DNA from: Candidatus Heimdallarchaeota archaeon
GTDB taxonomy: Archaea; Asgardarchaeota; Heimdallarchaeia; JABLTI01
Assembly (NCBI GenBank): GCA_019058275.1
Contig: JAHLVW010000016.1
Location: 1 to 64,000 of the forward strand
Reading direction: 5' to 3'
DNA: 64,000 nt
Every line of letters starts with the position of its first letter. The first letter of the stretch is position 1. Of this stretch, positions 1-8,360 are shown in pieces. The notes beneath the pieces are model-generated. The model was not told where the DNA came from. It did no database searches and saw only the letters and a list, made by a program, of their open reading frames with translations. The position numbers and the translations under genes are program-made.

Positions 1-462
1 AACCTCTGTCTCGAGAGAATCGAAGAGCAAGTATTGCTCACTTTCAATAGAAAAGTCATTAGTGATATCTAGCTTTGTGTAAACTTTTTCAGTAGCATTA
101 TTCACCAGGTAATTCTTAGAACCAGTCAGTTGTGGAATGCCCCAATTTTCTAGATCTTCGTTTTCGTCATAGATTGGAAGAATTCCTAGTAGATCGCTAC
201 TCTTGTCAATGTTTGGCATTAGAAGAGTAGTAGTCACAGTTTGGAATTTCTTTGTTGATAATCCTTTACTCATGTAATCATAATCAACTTCAACAGTTGC
301 AGTTGAAATGAGCACCATGTCAGGAATCAAGTTCTCAGGATTAGCAGCGAATTCTGCTAGTAGTTCATCTTCAGTTGTTGCTGCAGCATCAAAAATACCG
401 ATTGCTGCAGGCATAACAAAAAGATAAACTATGAGGACTATACAAATTGTTCTTTTCTTCAA
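1..462 (-). CDS. secreted or membrane protein, C-terminal part outside the window
   Basis: The reading frame stays open from a TTG start (complement of 460-462) to the window edge, giving the first 154 residues. A GGAGG sequence lies about 10 nt upstream of the TTG. Residues 1-20 (basic KKR, then a hydrophobic stretch and a small-residue region) look like a signal peptide or membrane anchor. The segment around residue 44 reads PDMVLISTATVEVDYD, which resembles PDMTILSTADVDID in the upstream gene at 479-1954, so the two are probably paralogues in one operon (16-nt gap). No enzymatic motif is visible. Function unknown; an extracellular structural or binding role is inference only. Confidence 0.75.
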   Translation of the reverse strand, partial: MKKRTICIVLIVYLFVMPAAIGIFDAAATTEDELLAEFAANPENLIPDMVLISTATVEVDYDYMSKGLSTKKFQTVTTTLLMPNIDKSSDLLGILPIYDENEDLENWGIPQLTGSKNYLVNNATEKVYTKLDITNDFSIESEQYLLFDSLETEV

Positions 463-478
463 CTTAGTAAGTCCTCCA

Positions 479-1954
479 CTATTTCTTTCTAGTTGCTAGC
501 CAAGCAATTGTAGCAATTAATCCAATACCAGCAGCACCCGAGGTAGCAATTATTATCGCAAGTATTGCACCATCACTAAGACCTAGCTCGTAAGCTTTCA
601 ATCTTGCACGAACCATAAAAGCTGCAAGAGGTTCACAGATTTTTTGAGTGGCACCTGTAACTTTGTCTAGAATGTTTGTTGCAAAACTAGTTGAACTGCC
701 TTTAGACCTTTGTGCAGCAGCAATTATTGCATGAGAAACATCGCTAATACCTTCAGCATCATCGTTTTCTTTCAAGACGTTTGGTTTGATAGCTGTGGTG
801 ATGGTAAATCTTCGAATGGTGTCATCCCTGGTTTCTTTTACATAGGCTTCTGGAGCAGCTAGTTCATTCCTCGCACTTCGAAGCTTGTCGTAAATGTCTT
901 TAGATAAAGGAGGGGGACAGGTACATTTCGTCACACATTCAGTTAGTTTGTAATCATCGATGTCACCAATGGTAATTGCTTTTGCATGGAGATAAGCACC
1001 AACTTCATTATTGATGATTTTAACCCAAGCTTCGTACAAAGCATTCTCAAATTCATCAGCAGTTTCAAAGCCTACACCTTTAACAGTATTATCTTGAAAA
1101 TCTTCAGTATAATCAGCACCAAGCTTGTAGATTTTCTGCCATTCAGTTGTATCATTTAATGTGGAAACATTAATAGGATTAGCGTCTAAACCCATTGTAA
1201 TCTCTTCATATCGTTCATCTCTAAAATCTTGAGTGGAAGGAAGAGAGTAGATGTAGATAGCATCACACATAAGCTCATCAAAAGCAATGTGAAGAATGTA
1301 AGGTCTTGAGCTATTTGTTTGCTCTAAATCAAGCCTATAGAATAAGAATTTTTGAACCGGAACCAGTTCGTTGAGAATTGTTGTATTTGTTGTATCAGCT
1401 GCATCAGAGATATTGCTTGTTAGACCATCTGAATAACTGATAATTATTGTTGTAGCACTTGTAGAATTACTTCTAGCTCTTTTAATTGCTAAAAGATTGT
1501 AAGTATTAGAATTAAAATCATCAGTGATGGCATAAGCATCAGTTTGGTCAGTTTCATTCTTGATATAAGGAGATCCCTTGTCAAGGAATAATTCTAACTG
1601 CCAAGAGCTTACATCATCTTGTACTTCAACAGCAGGATCAATGCTGACATCATCAACATCAGAAGAAGTGATTGATAACTCAGATTTTATAGTCATTCGC
1701 AAACCATTCTTTGTTACTTGAAGATTGCTTAAATGCTCAGTATCAAAGAGTGCTTGCCTAGAAATTTTCGATAGTAAAACAGAGTTAGCGATATCAATAT
1801 CGACATCGGCTGTCGATAAAATAGTCATATCAGGAAAAATTTCAACTTCTGTAGTTGTTGCTGCATGACTATTCGAAATACTAGCACTACTAACAAGGAT
1901 CAAACTTGCAAGAATGATCGAAGTTAGAATTTTGTTATTTATATTTAGCTTCAT
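479..1954 (-). CDS. secreted protein with N-terminal signal and C-terminal membrane anchor
   Basis: I chose the ATG at 1954 (protein starts MKLNINNK) because GGGAGG lies about 10 nt upstream; an in-frame start at 2008 would run through a GC-rich leader and has no ribosome binding site. The protein is about 491 residues: an N-terminal hydrophobic signal ending near an AAT motif, a long Asp/Thr/Asn-rich presumed extracellular region with several N-x-S/T sequons, a Cys-rich patch (CVTKCTCPPP) and a C-terminal hydrophobic helix followed by TRKK. This is the layout of a surface protein anchored by its tail. It is co-transcribed with a paralogue downstream. I recognise no family. Confidence 0.8.
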   Translation of the reverse strand: MKLNINNKILTSIILASLILVSSASISNSHAATTTEVEIFPDMTILSTADVDIDIANSVLLSKISRQALFDTEHLSNLQVTKNGLRMTIKSELSITSSDVDDVSIDPAVEVQDDVSSWQLELFLDKGSPYIKNETDQTDAYAITDDFNSNTYNLLAIKRARSNSTSATTIIISYSDGLTSNISDAADTTNTTILNELVPVQKFLFYRLDLEQTNSSRPYILHIAFDELMCDAIYIYSLPSTQDFRDERYEEITMGLDANPINVSTLNDTTEWQKIYKLGADYTEDFQDNTVKGVGFETADEFENALYEAWVKIINNEVGAYLHAKAITIGDIDDYKLTECVTKCTCPPPLSKDIYDKLRSARNELAAPEAYVKETRDDTIRRFTITTAIKPNVLKENDDAEGISDVSHAIIAAAQRSKGSSTSFATNILDKVTGATQKICEPLAAFMVRARLKAYELGLSDGAILAIIIATSGAAGIGLIATIAWLATRKK

Positions 1955-2060
1955 TTTTTTGAAAACCTCCCGGGGATCCCCGTCTAGCCCTGGCCTTGGA
2001 ACAGGCATTTTTGTTCGAATGGTCCCTGAGGAAAGATGTTCGAACTATGATTTTGAGTAT
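1955..2060 (-). promoter_or_regulatory. GC-rich structured leader of the surface-protein operon
   Basis: About 100 nt directly upstream of the ATG at 1954 is far more GC-rich than its surroundings. On the minus strand it contains a self-complementary GGGGATCCCC close to the Shine-Dalgarno GGGAGG, a GCCTG/CAGGGC pairing, and two copies of TTCGAAC about 25 nt apart. Part of it (plus strand 2011-2024, TTGTTCGAATGGTC) is identical to 7619-7632 in another GC-rich intergenic island. It could be a structured 5' UTR that controls translation. The role is inference. Confidence 0.4.
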
Positions 2061-2317
2061 TTGAGTAGCGAGGATTCCAGGAATTCAATATATACTATAG
2101 AATAAGCAATATAAATGTATTACGAATGTAAGACAAAATAAGTTATTATCAACATAATATATAGAGATGTTTAGTTCAAGTAAGATACAATTTTCAAGTT
2201 CAAGACACCAATTGTGACCACACATTTTGTACACTCGATTTGAGACTTCAAATTGTGAATTTTCTTTATATAGTAAATGAATCAATTTTTCCATAACACA
2301 TTTATGAGGATTCTAAT
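2061..2317. other. intergenic stretch with no supported gene
   Basis: With the leader next to it, this makes a 363-bp gap between the divergent genes at 1954 and 2318. It is AT-rich. Reading frames here are short, lack ribosome binding sites and resemble no protein. It presumably holds the promoters of both flanking genes; I could not single out a convincing TATA/BRE pair. Confidence 0.4.
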
Positions 2318-3800
2318 ATGCCTAATGATATAAATTTTGAGAAATTTAGGAAATATGCAAATGAGCAAATTGATCTATTTAAAAATGCAGGAATAGCGGT
2401 ATCTTTTGTTTCCAGTAATGAGGTTTTATTTGAGGAAGGATTTGGATATCGTAATGTTCCAGAAAAATTACCATTTACAACTAAAACTCTTTTTCCGCTT
2501 GGTTCACATACAAAATCCTTCACTGCAACAGCTATTGCAATGCTTGTTGATAGAGATTTACTAGATTGGGATACACCAATAAGAAACTACATTCCGAAAT
2601 TTAGATTAGAAAGTCCATATGCAAGTGAGAAAGTAACAATTCGAGATGTTTTATCACATACAACTGATTTACCACATCACCAATTTACCTTTATGAATAC
2701 TGAATGGAATTATAAAGAAATCTTCAAAAGATTACCACATCTCAAACCAGTATTTGAATTCCGTACAAAACATAAGTATTCTAATTTGAATTATTATTTC
2801 ATAGCAACAAAGATCATTGAAGAACTTACAGGAAAGAATTATTTTTCATTTATGAAGGACAAATTCCTCAAACCATTGGGTATGAAAAATACCAATTTTT
2901 CAGTTGAAATTTCTTTAAAACAGATGATTATACAAAAGGATATAGAAAAACTGATGATGGATTTGCTGAAGAATATTATCCAAATCTTCAATATATTTCT
3001 GTAGGGGCGGGTAGTAGCAATTCTTGTTTAACGGATATGAATAAATGGTTTCAATTTCACTTAATTAAAGGAATGGTAAATGGAAAGCAGCTTATTTCTG
3101 AGAAAACATTAAGCAATTTGTATATAACACAACGAATAGACAATAATCCATTTACTGCAATTGTTCCTGGTAAGAATTATGTTCAAAATTATGGGGGTGC
3201 TTTAGGTTGGTGGGCTGTTGATTATGAGAAACAAAAATCTATCAACATTATGGAACAGGTCCAGGTATAATATTTAATGGCGGATTTATGCCAAATAATG
3301 ACATTGGTTTTATTCTCTTTTCAAACAACTCAGAAATTGATTTGCCTTTTATTTTTAATTTCGACATCGCTGACCAAGTTCTTGGATTAGATTTAATTAA
3401 TTGGGGATCAAAACTAATGAAGTTTGAAGAAATGAAAGCAAAAATGATAGCTAAAAGAAAAGAAGCTTCAGATGATCCTCAAAAGAAGAAAACAAAACCA
3501 TCTCGCTCAATTGAGGAATTTGTAGGGATTTATCACAATCCAAGTTATGGAAAGCTTGAATTTATTGTAGAGGAAAATCAACTTATAGGAAAATTTGGAA
3601 AAGATTCAAAATTAGAAACAAATCATTATCATTATGATACTTATACAATAACTATCACACATCTTGGCGGTTTTGATGATATAAAATTCGTTACATTTAG
3701 AGATAATTTCAAAGGTGAAATATCACATTTGGAAATTAATGCAGAACCAATGCTTGACCCTATAAAATTTGAAAAAATTAACAAAGAAAATATGAAATAA
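2318..3800 (+). pseudogene. serine beta-lactamase/class C-like hydrolase with two frameshifts
   Basis: Three consecutive frames together encode one protein of about 494 residues. The first part (2318 to about 2920) carries the SxxK nucleophile motif in GSHTKS and a YSN motif. A -1 shift at an AAAA run near 2917-2920 leads into the second frame, which continues TDDYTKGYRKTDDGF. Another -1 shift near 3245 restores HYGTGPG, the expected HxG/KTG-like box. The C-terminal frame carries a DUF3471-like beta domain (EEFVGIYHNPSYGKLEF). Each lesion equals one missing base. All three catalytic motifs survive, so the decay is recent or these are assembly indels; other genes in the window show no such errors. 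The family includes esterases and D-aminopeptidases. Confidence 0.8.
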
Positions 3801-3805
3801 ACAAC

Positions 3806-5296
3806 TTAATTGTTTGATTGTAACTTTTTGAGAGCTATTTCTGCAGCTAGAGTAGTTGAAGAAATAGTATCTCCAAGTCCTACTGTGAATTTTGGTTTAT
3901 CTACAAGTATTGTTGGAACTGAGATAAGATTAAATCCGTGATACTTTGCAATTCCCAGGGTACGAAATTCATCTTCATTTATATCAGGTTCTTCTTTCAG
4001 AATAGTTACTAATTCTTTATATGCTTTAGTTAGATGGGAATCAATCCTTGTTGAAGAAATTAGTGAATCGACATCTAGGTCCCTTTTTATTTTTCCTGTG
4101 TTTGCTTTTTGGGCTGTGATTAATGATGCGAAACACAATGATTTCTTAACTAATTCATTAGGTATTGAATAGTCATCTTTTGTGAGAACAGTATAACAAC
4201 CAAATTGATGTAGATGTAAGCGTTTAAGCGAAAGTTTCTGACACACCTTTGAACATCCATCTAGTACCTTCTTTTGAAATGGTTCTCTCGAAATTTCTTT
4301 TGCAAGTTTTGATTCACCTATTACACTTAATACTTCAGCTAACTCTCTTTCATTACAACCTATACTATCCCAATAGACATCTTTTCTTAAGAGTTTGAAT
4401 AGTTCTAGCAAGATTACATTGTTTTTTGTGCTGGAAAGTTCCAAATGTAATAGGATATTCGGATTTGATATTTTTGCTTGCTTAGTAAGCTTTAGAACAG
4501 CCATTATTCTTTCTTTTACTTTTTCTAAACCTAATTCAGTAGTATTTAGCAAATGAAATCCTGAAAGTATAATTGCATCTGTGGAAGTAGCAATTAGTTC
4601 TATGCCTTCCCTGAAACTATCTAAAATTTTCAATTCAGCATTTGGTGGATCAAAGGTAGCTATAAAACGATTATTCTTTGGACAGATCCACTCTATACTT
4701 GCTCCGATTTTTATTCCATCATTTTTGTGAATTTCGGATATTAGATGTAAATATAATCTGTCATCAATAGTCTTTACTTTTCTTGGATGTGTGAAGACAA
4801 CCTCTCTATTTTTATTAAATACAGGCATAACAAGATTTTTGTTTCTGGTAAATAATTTTTTGAGTTCGTTAGGTAAAGTGTTAGAATGTACTATTACTTT
4901 TCGTAAACCTAATTCTGATAAAGCATTGGCCATAATACCTGCTTGTCCTCCCATCCTCAGTGTTCTATCGATTGGCAGATTTTCTAAAAGAAAATTGTAC
5001 GTATCTTCATTCTGAATCAACCATTCACTTGCTTTCCCTTTTTCAAAGCAGCCACATAAACCAGCAACATAATCATCTGGTTCCTCGATTATTCCTTTCC
5101 ATTTCACAATTTTTTTGTAAAGTGAAACACTATCAATATCTAATTTGTGAATTAATTCCACAATTCTTTCTGATCTCATATGATAGATTGCGTCAACATT
5201 TGTGTTTAAACCAACAGCAATACCATTTACTAGCTTAAGATTTTTGAAAACTTCTTGAAAAGCTAATTTGTAAAACTCAGACCAAGTTGTACTCAA
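3806..5296 (-). CDS. ADP-dependent glucokinase/phosphofructokinase
   Basis: This 496-residue protein matches the ADP-dependent sugar kinase family of archaea, which phosphorylates glucose or fructose-6-phosphate with ADP as donor in the modified Embden-Meyerhof pathway. Visible signatures are the substrate-side MGGQAG (about 115-120), an NERE motif in the middle, and the C-terminal VGLGDTIS (about 472-479) whose GxGD aspartate is the catalytic base. The length is a little above the usual 450-480. The start is a TTG with GAGG about 10 nt upstream. Glucokinase and phosphofructokinase cannot be separated by eye. It stands alone, convergent with the broken hydrolase. Confidence 0.88.
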   Translation of the reverse strand: MSTTWSEFYKLAFQEVFKNLKLVNGIAVGLNTNVDAIYHMRSERIVELIHKLDIDSVSLYKKIVKWKGIIEEPDDYVAGLCGCFEKGKASEWLIQNEDTYNFLLENLPIDRTLRMGGQAGIMANALSELGLRKVIVHSNTLPNELKKLFTRNKNLVMPVFNKNREVVFTHPRKVKTIDDRLYLHLISEIHKNDGIKIGASIEWICPKNNRFIATFDPPNAELKILDSFREGIELIATSTDAIILSGFHLLNTTELGLEKVKERIMAVLKLTKQAKISNPNILLHLELSSTKNNVILLELFKLLRKDVYWDSIGCNERELAEVLSVIGESKLAKEISREPFQKKVLDGCSKVCQKLSLKRLHLHQFGCYTVLTKDDYSIPNELVKKSLCFASLITAQKANTGKIKRDLDVDSLISSTRIDSHLTKAYKELVTILKEEPDINEDEFRTLGIAKYHGFNLISVPTILVDKPKFTVGLGDTISSTTLAAEIALKKLQSNN

Positions 5297-5444
5297 GTCA
5301 AGTTAACCTCATATTACTGTGTTAGGTTAGAATTTGCATACAAATGTTTGTTATCGATTTTTCTAATTTAAGTACTAAATATTCTACTTCAAAAATTTAG
5401 TGTAATGAAAAAGAAAAGTAAGGAAGAGTTAATTGTTTTAACAA

Positions 5445-6617
5445 TCACTCATCCGAGGAATCATCGTCTCCGTTATCATCATCTACATCCCGACCCTTGC
5501 TCCATCTTGATGGATACGTTTCTCCAGCAAAGGAATAAGCCAGGATGAACAATATTAAGTAGACGACACATGCTAATGCCAATGCAACAGTCAATGCATG
5601 ATTTCTAATATTTTCCAAATTACCTGATCTTATGAAATCTACAGCAATGAATATTGGTAGCATAATATAGGCACCAAATGGAACATTGTCTCTGTCTGAT
5701 CTTCTGGTTTTCTTGAAGAATCGTAAAATAAACTCCAAGACACCTAAACCAACTGATACACCACTAATAATCCAGAAGATAATATTCCGATTCAGTGATT
5801 CAACATCTAGAAGCATGTAAAGAAGGAATATTCCTATTGCAACCAAAAACTCAACAATATATAGAAAACCTTTTGGTCTTTTACTAAAGCGATCGACTTG
5901 AGAAGCACCTTCATATATGAATGAAGCAAATCCAGCGAAAACTGCTCCAACAGCTACAGAATAACCAAAGCCATAAAGAACATGTATCCAACCAAATCTT
6001 TCAAGTAATGTTCCTGTTGTAGCTCCACCTGTCCAAATAGTCCATATGTTTCCCCAAACTTGACCATACTGAGCACAGAAACCAATCGCTAAGATAACTG
6101 GTATTGCTCCTAATATTAAACCAGGTATAATAGAAATCCACCAAGGTAATTGTGCACCAGTCTTCTTTTTAACTAACCAAGGTACTAAACCAAATGCAGC
6201 GAAGACTGTAATTATTGGTGAACCAAATGGTAAAATAAAGAAAACAAAAATGAAGAGTGCATTAACACTATAAAATAAATTCAATCCTATACTGACTTTT
6301 CTGAGAGCTCTGCCCATATTGTCGAATGTTTCTCCGATTCTGTCTTTATCTATAAACAGAAAAGTAACCCACGGCATACTAAAGAAGAACGGAACTCCAA
6401 ACCACACAACAAACTTCGCAAATCCTTCCGGTAGAAATGGTATAGATGTCTTTCCAATATATGAAAACATTTCCCAGGTTATTATTGGTGGATCAAACCA
6501 ACCAACCTCTGTAAGAGATCCTACCACAAGCAAAATAAAGAATGCTGGAATTGCAAACAAAAGGATTAGTACTATTAACCGTCCAACTTTTAATCCTTGC
6601 AACTTTTTCAATGCCAT
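5445..6617 (-). CDS. polytopic membrane protein, unknown function
   Basis: A 390-residue hydrophobic protein with roughly ten predicted membrane helices and a strongly acidic C-terminal tail (DDDNGDDDSSDE). The ATG at 6617 follows GAGGA at good spacing. Cytosolic loops carry short basic stretches (KKKTGAQ, KKTRRSD). I recognise no transporter signature. It is monocistronic as far as can be seen. Confidence 0.75.
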   Translation of the reverse strand: MALKKLQGLKVGRLIVLILLFAIPAFFILLVVGSLTEVGWFDPPIITWEMFSYIGKTSIPFLPEGFAKFVVWFGVPFFFSMPWVTFLFIDKDRIGETFDNMGRALRKVSIGLNLFYSVNALFIFVFFILPFGSPIITVFAAFGLVPWLVKKKTGAQLPWWISIIPGLILGAIPVILAIGFCAQYGQVWGNIWTIWTGGATTGTLLERFGWIHVLYGFGYSVAVGAVFAGFASFIYEGASQVDRFSKRPKGFLYIVEFLVAIGIFLLYMLLDVESLNRNIIFWIISGVSVGLGVLEFILRFFKKTRRSDRDNVPFGAYIMLPIFIAVDFIRSGNLENIRNHALTVALALACVVYLILFILAYSFAGETYPSRWSKGRDVDDDNGDDDSSDE

Positions 6618-6773
6618 TATAGATTCCTCACTATTTTATTTGGGACGTTCATTCATTTAAGGTTGTCCTTATAGCATTTTAAAGCGAAGCCAATGTTTTA
6701 TTCCATGTTACTTATTTCAGCAAATTGCTATCATATTGGAAAAAAACTCCACTAGAAGATGAGGTCAGTAAAG

Positions 6774-6781
6774 TTTATAAG
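6774..6781 (+). promoter_or_regulatory. TATA-like element upstream of the 6872 gene
   Basis: TTTATAAG in AT-rich DNA, about 98 nt before the ATG at 6872. It matches an archaeal TATA box and would place transcription start near 6805, leaving a leader of about 65-70 nt. Confidence 0.35.
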
Positions 6782-6871
6782 TGAGTTGATTCTTAATGTT
6801 AGTTCCAATAGAAACTAAGGTTAGTTAAGAGGTCTCCAATTTCTAGCTCAATAAATGAGTAAGGTGAAAAA

Positions 6872-7591
6872 ATGGCTCTCCAAACAAATGGGTTAATTAT
6901 ACCTAGAGGTATGGTTCTACCTTTGAGACTGTACCACATAAATGAAGGATCATTAAGTGCCACGTCTACGATAGTCAATAAACTCAAGCAACATCCAGTA
7001 GAATTTAAAGAACGCAAATATTACGAAGGATTCTCTGATGTGGATTCAAATGGTAGGATGATCAGTGTGTACTATACTATTGGTCAACCAATTACCGTCC
7101 AAAGAATGCAGGATGATGAGTTATCAACACAAGTTGTCTATTCCCAAGGCCGATGTGAATACATTATTCATGTTAAAGAAAAGTACCTCGAATGCAGAGG
7201 AACTTCATGGGTAGCAAAGAAAGGTTTAGGTCCTCTAATGAATATTTTGGGTGTTGAATTTGATGGTGTAAAATTGGATGAGAATTCAATGGTTTCACTC
7301 TGTAGAGATGCAGCCATGGTAAAAACAGTTCAAATATCAGAATTAGATAATCCAGCGTTAAGCCAAATTCAACTAAACGGCGAAATTCTTGATTCTGCTG
7401 AATGGACAATCTATAGAAGGCAAGGAATAATCCGATTCTTTAGAGGATTTATCGATCTTCCAACTGGAGGTCAAATTAGTGCCCAAGTAACAAACAGAGG
7501 TACATTGTTAATCTACAAGAGAGGAGAAGGAATTCCTGCAGAAGATGTCATAGCAGCAGTAAATATAGTCATGAAATTAGCTAAAAACTAA
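6872..7591 (+). CDS. conserved-looking soluble protein, unknown function
   Basis: A 239-residue protein beginning at ATG 6872 behind AAGGTGA. No membrane helix, signal peptide or catalytic motif is evident. It has an alternating beta-rich composition with two lysine/arginine-rich strands, and its C-terminus (GEGIPAEDVIAAVNIVMKLAKN) looks like an amphipathic helix. It precedes the structured island at 7590-7745. Confidence 0.65.
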   Translation: MALQTNGLIIPRGMVLPLRLYHINEGSLSATSTIVNKLKQHPVEFKERKYYEGFSDVDSNGRMISVYYTIGQPITVQRMQDDELSTQVVYSQGRCEYIIHVKEKYLECRGTSWVAKKGLGPLMNILGVEFDGVKLDENSMVSLCRDAAMVKTVQISELDNPALSQIQLNGEILDSAEWTIYRRQGIIRFFRGFIDLPTGGQISAQVTNRGTLLIYKRGEGIPAEDVIAAVNIVMKLAKN

Positions 7592-7745
7592 AACGTTACG
7601 CTTCTTTCAAGAGAGACCTTGTTCGAATGGTCTCGTTGAGAGACCTGTTCACCTGCACTGGATTGCGATTGTCCCCTTCCATACGCGCTCCCCATTAATT
7701 CGCAAGGATTAATGGTTTTCTTTTTGGGGTCGTCGCAATCCAGCC
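7590..7745 (-). ncRNA. candidate structured RNA in a GC-rich island
   Basis: This island is much richer in G+C than its flanks and is packed with complementary segments: an 11-bp perfect stem CTGGATTGCGA (7658-7668) with TCGCAATCCAG (7733-7743); inside it an 8-bp hairpin CCATTAAT (7692-7699)/ATTAATGG (7708-7715); and a GGTCTC block (7629-7634) that can pair with a GAGACC on either side (7613-7618 or 7639-7644). Read on the minus strand it has a TATA-like TTTCATAAAAG just upstream (about 7755-7766) and ends in T-rich DNA (TTTTAGTTTTTAG), so an independent transcript of about 155 nt is plausible. Strand is inferred. I could not fit it to tRNA, 5S, SRP or RNase P RNA. Confidence 0.5.
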
Positions 7746-7892
7746 AATTTTCTCTTTTATGAAAACTTTTTTTCACAAGTTTTAGTATCGTCACTTCTCA
7801 TTGATAAGATTTATTGTTACCTTTTCGTGTTGATTTGAGGAGATGCCTTAACTTTTTATTTCATAAAATGGTTAGTTCTTTAGGTTAGCATC

Positions 7893-8321
7893 ATGTCTTC
7901 TAGTGGTATTCGTGCTGAAAGAGACCTAGTTCACCAATTTTGGAATGCTGGTTTTGCTGTTTTACGGGCACCTTCATCAGGTGGTGGGACCGTTCTACCA
8001 AGACCTGATTTAATCGCTGGGTCAGCAACTCGTCAAAAATTCTTCGTTTTAGAGATTAAAACTGTTCGAAAAGATGTTCTCTATATTTCAGAGGATCAAA
8101 TTAATGGTTTAGTTGAGTTTGCAACTCGGTTGGGTTTTGAAGCTTATCTTGGTGTGAAATTTAAGAACAGAAGAAAGGGATTTTTCTTTCTTAAAGCACC
8201 ATCACAATTGGAACAGGTATCTCGCAGTAAGAATTACAAAGTTTCTTTTGCTCATGCTTCAATTGAAGGTTTATCCTTTGGTGAACTTATAGGAGATTAT
8301 CAGCAAAAGAAACTTGCTTGA
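7893..8321 (+). CDS. hjc: Holliday junction resolvase Hjc
   Basis: This 142-residue protein has the archaeal Hjc layout: N-terminal GIRAERDLVHQFWNAGFAVLRAPSSGGG, then PDLIAG and VLEIKTV. The metal-binding/catalytic set is visible as Glu9, Asp39, Glu54 and Lys56 of the PD-(D/E)xK nuclease fold. It cleaves four-way DNA junctions during recombination and fork repair, acting as a dimer. The length is normal. A TATA-like TTTCATAAAAT about 30 nt before the ATG suggests a leaderless or nearly leaderless transcript. Confidence 0.92.
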   Translation: MSSSGIRAERDLVHQFWNAGFAVLRAPSSGGGTVLPRPDLIAGSATRQKFFVLEIKTVRKDVLYISEDQINGLVEFATRLGFEAYLGVKFKNRRKGFFFLKAPSQLEQVSRSKNYKVSFAHASIEGLSFGELIGDYQQKKLA

Positions 8322-8360
8322 AAAAAAGAGGCATTCTCCCCAAATTTTCAATTGAATTTT

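Noticed and set aside
1965..1990. CCCGGGGATCC resembling a cloning-vector polylinker
   Set aside because: Only the SmaI/BamHI-like core matches; the bases on both sides differ from vector sequence and the segment carries a proper ribosome binding site for the adjacent gene.
1914..2105. A 63-codon plus-strand frame across the leader
   Set aside because: It overlaps the start of the surface-protein gene on the other strand, is low in conserved features and has no ribosome binding site.
7613..7634. Possible tRNA T-arm (TTCGAAT loop)
   Set aside because: No 7-bp acceptor stem, D-arm or anticodon arm can be built around it in either strand.
7588..7794. A 68-codon minus-strand frame over the GC-rich island
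   Set aside because: It crosses all the stems of the candidate RNA, has no ribosome binding site and resembles no protein.
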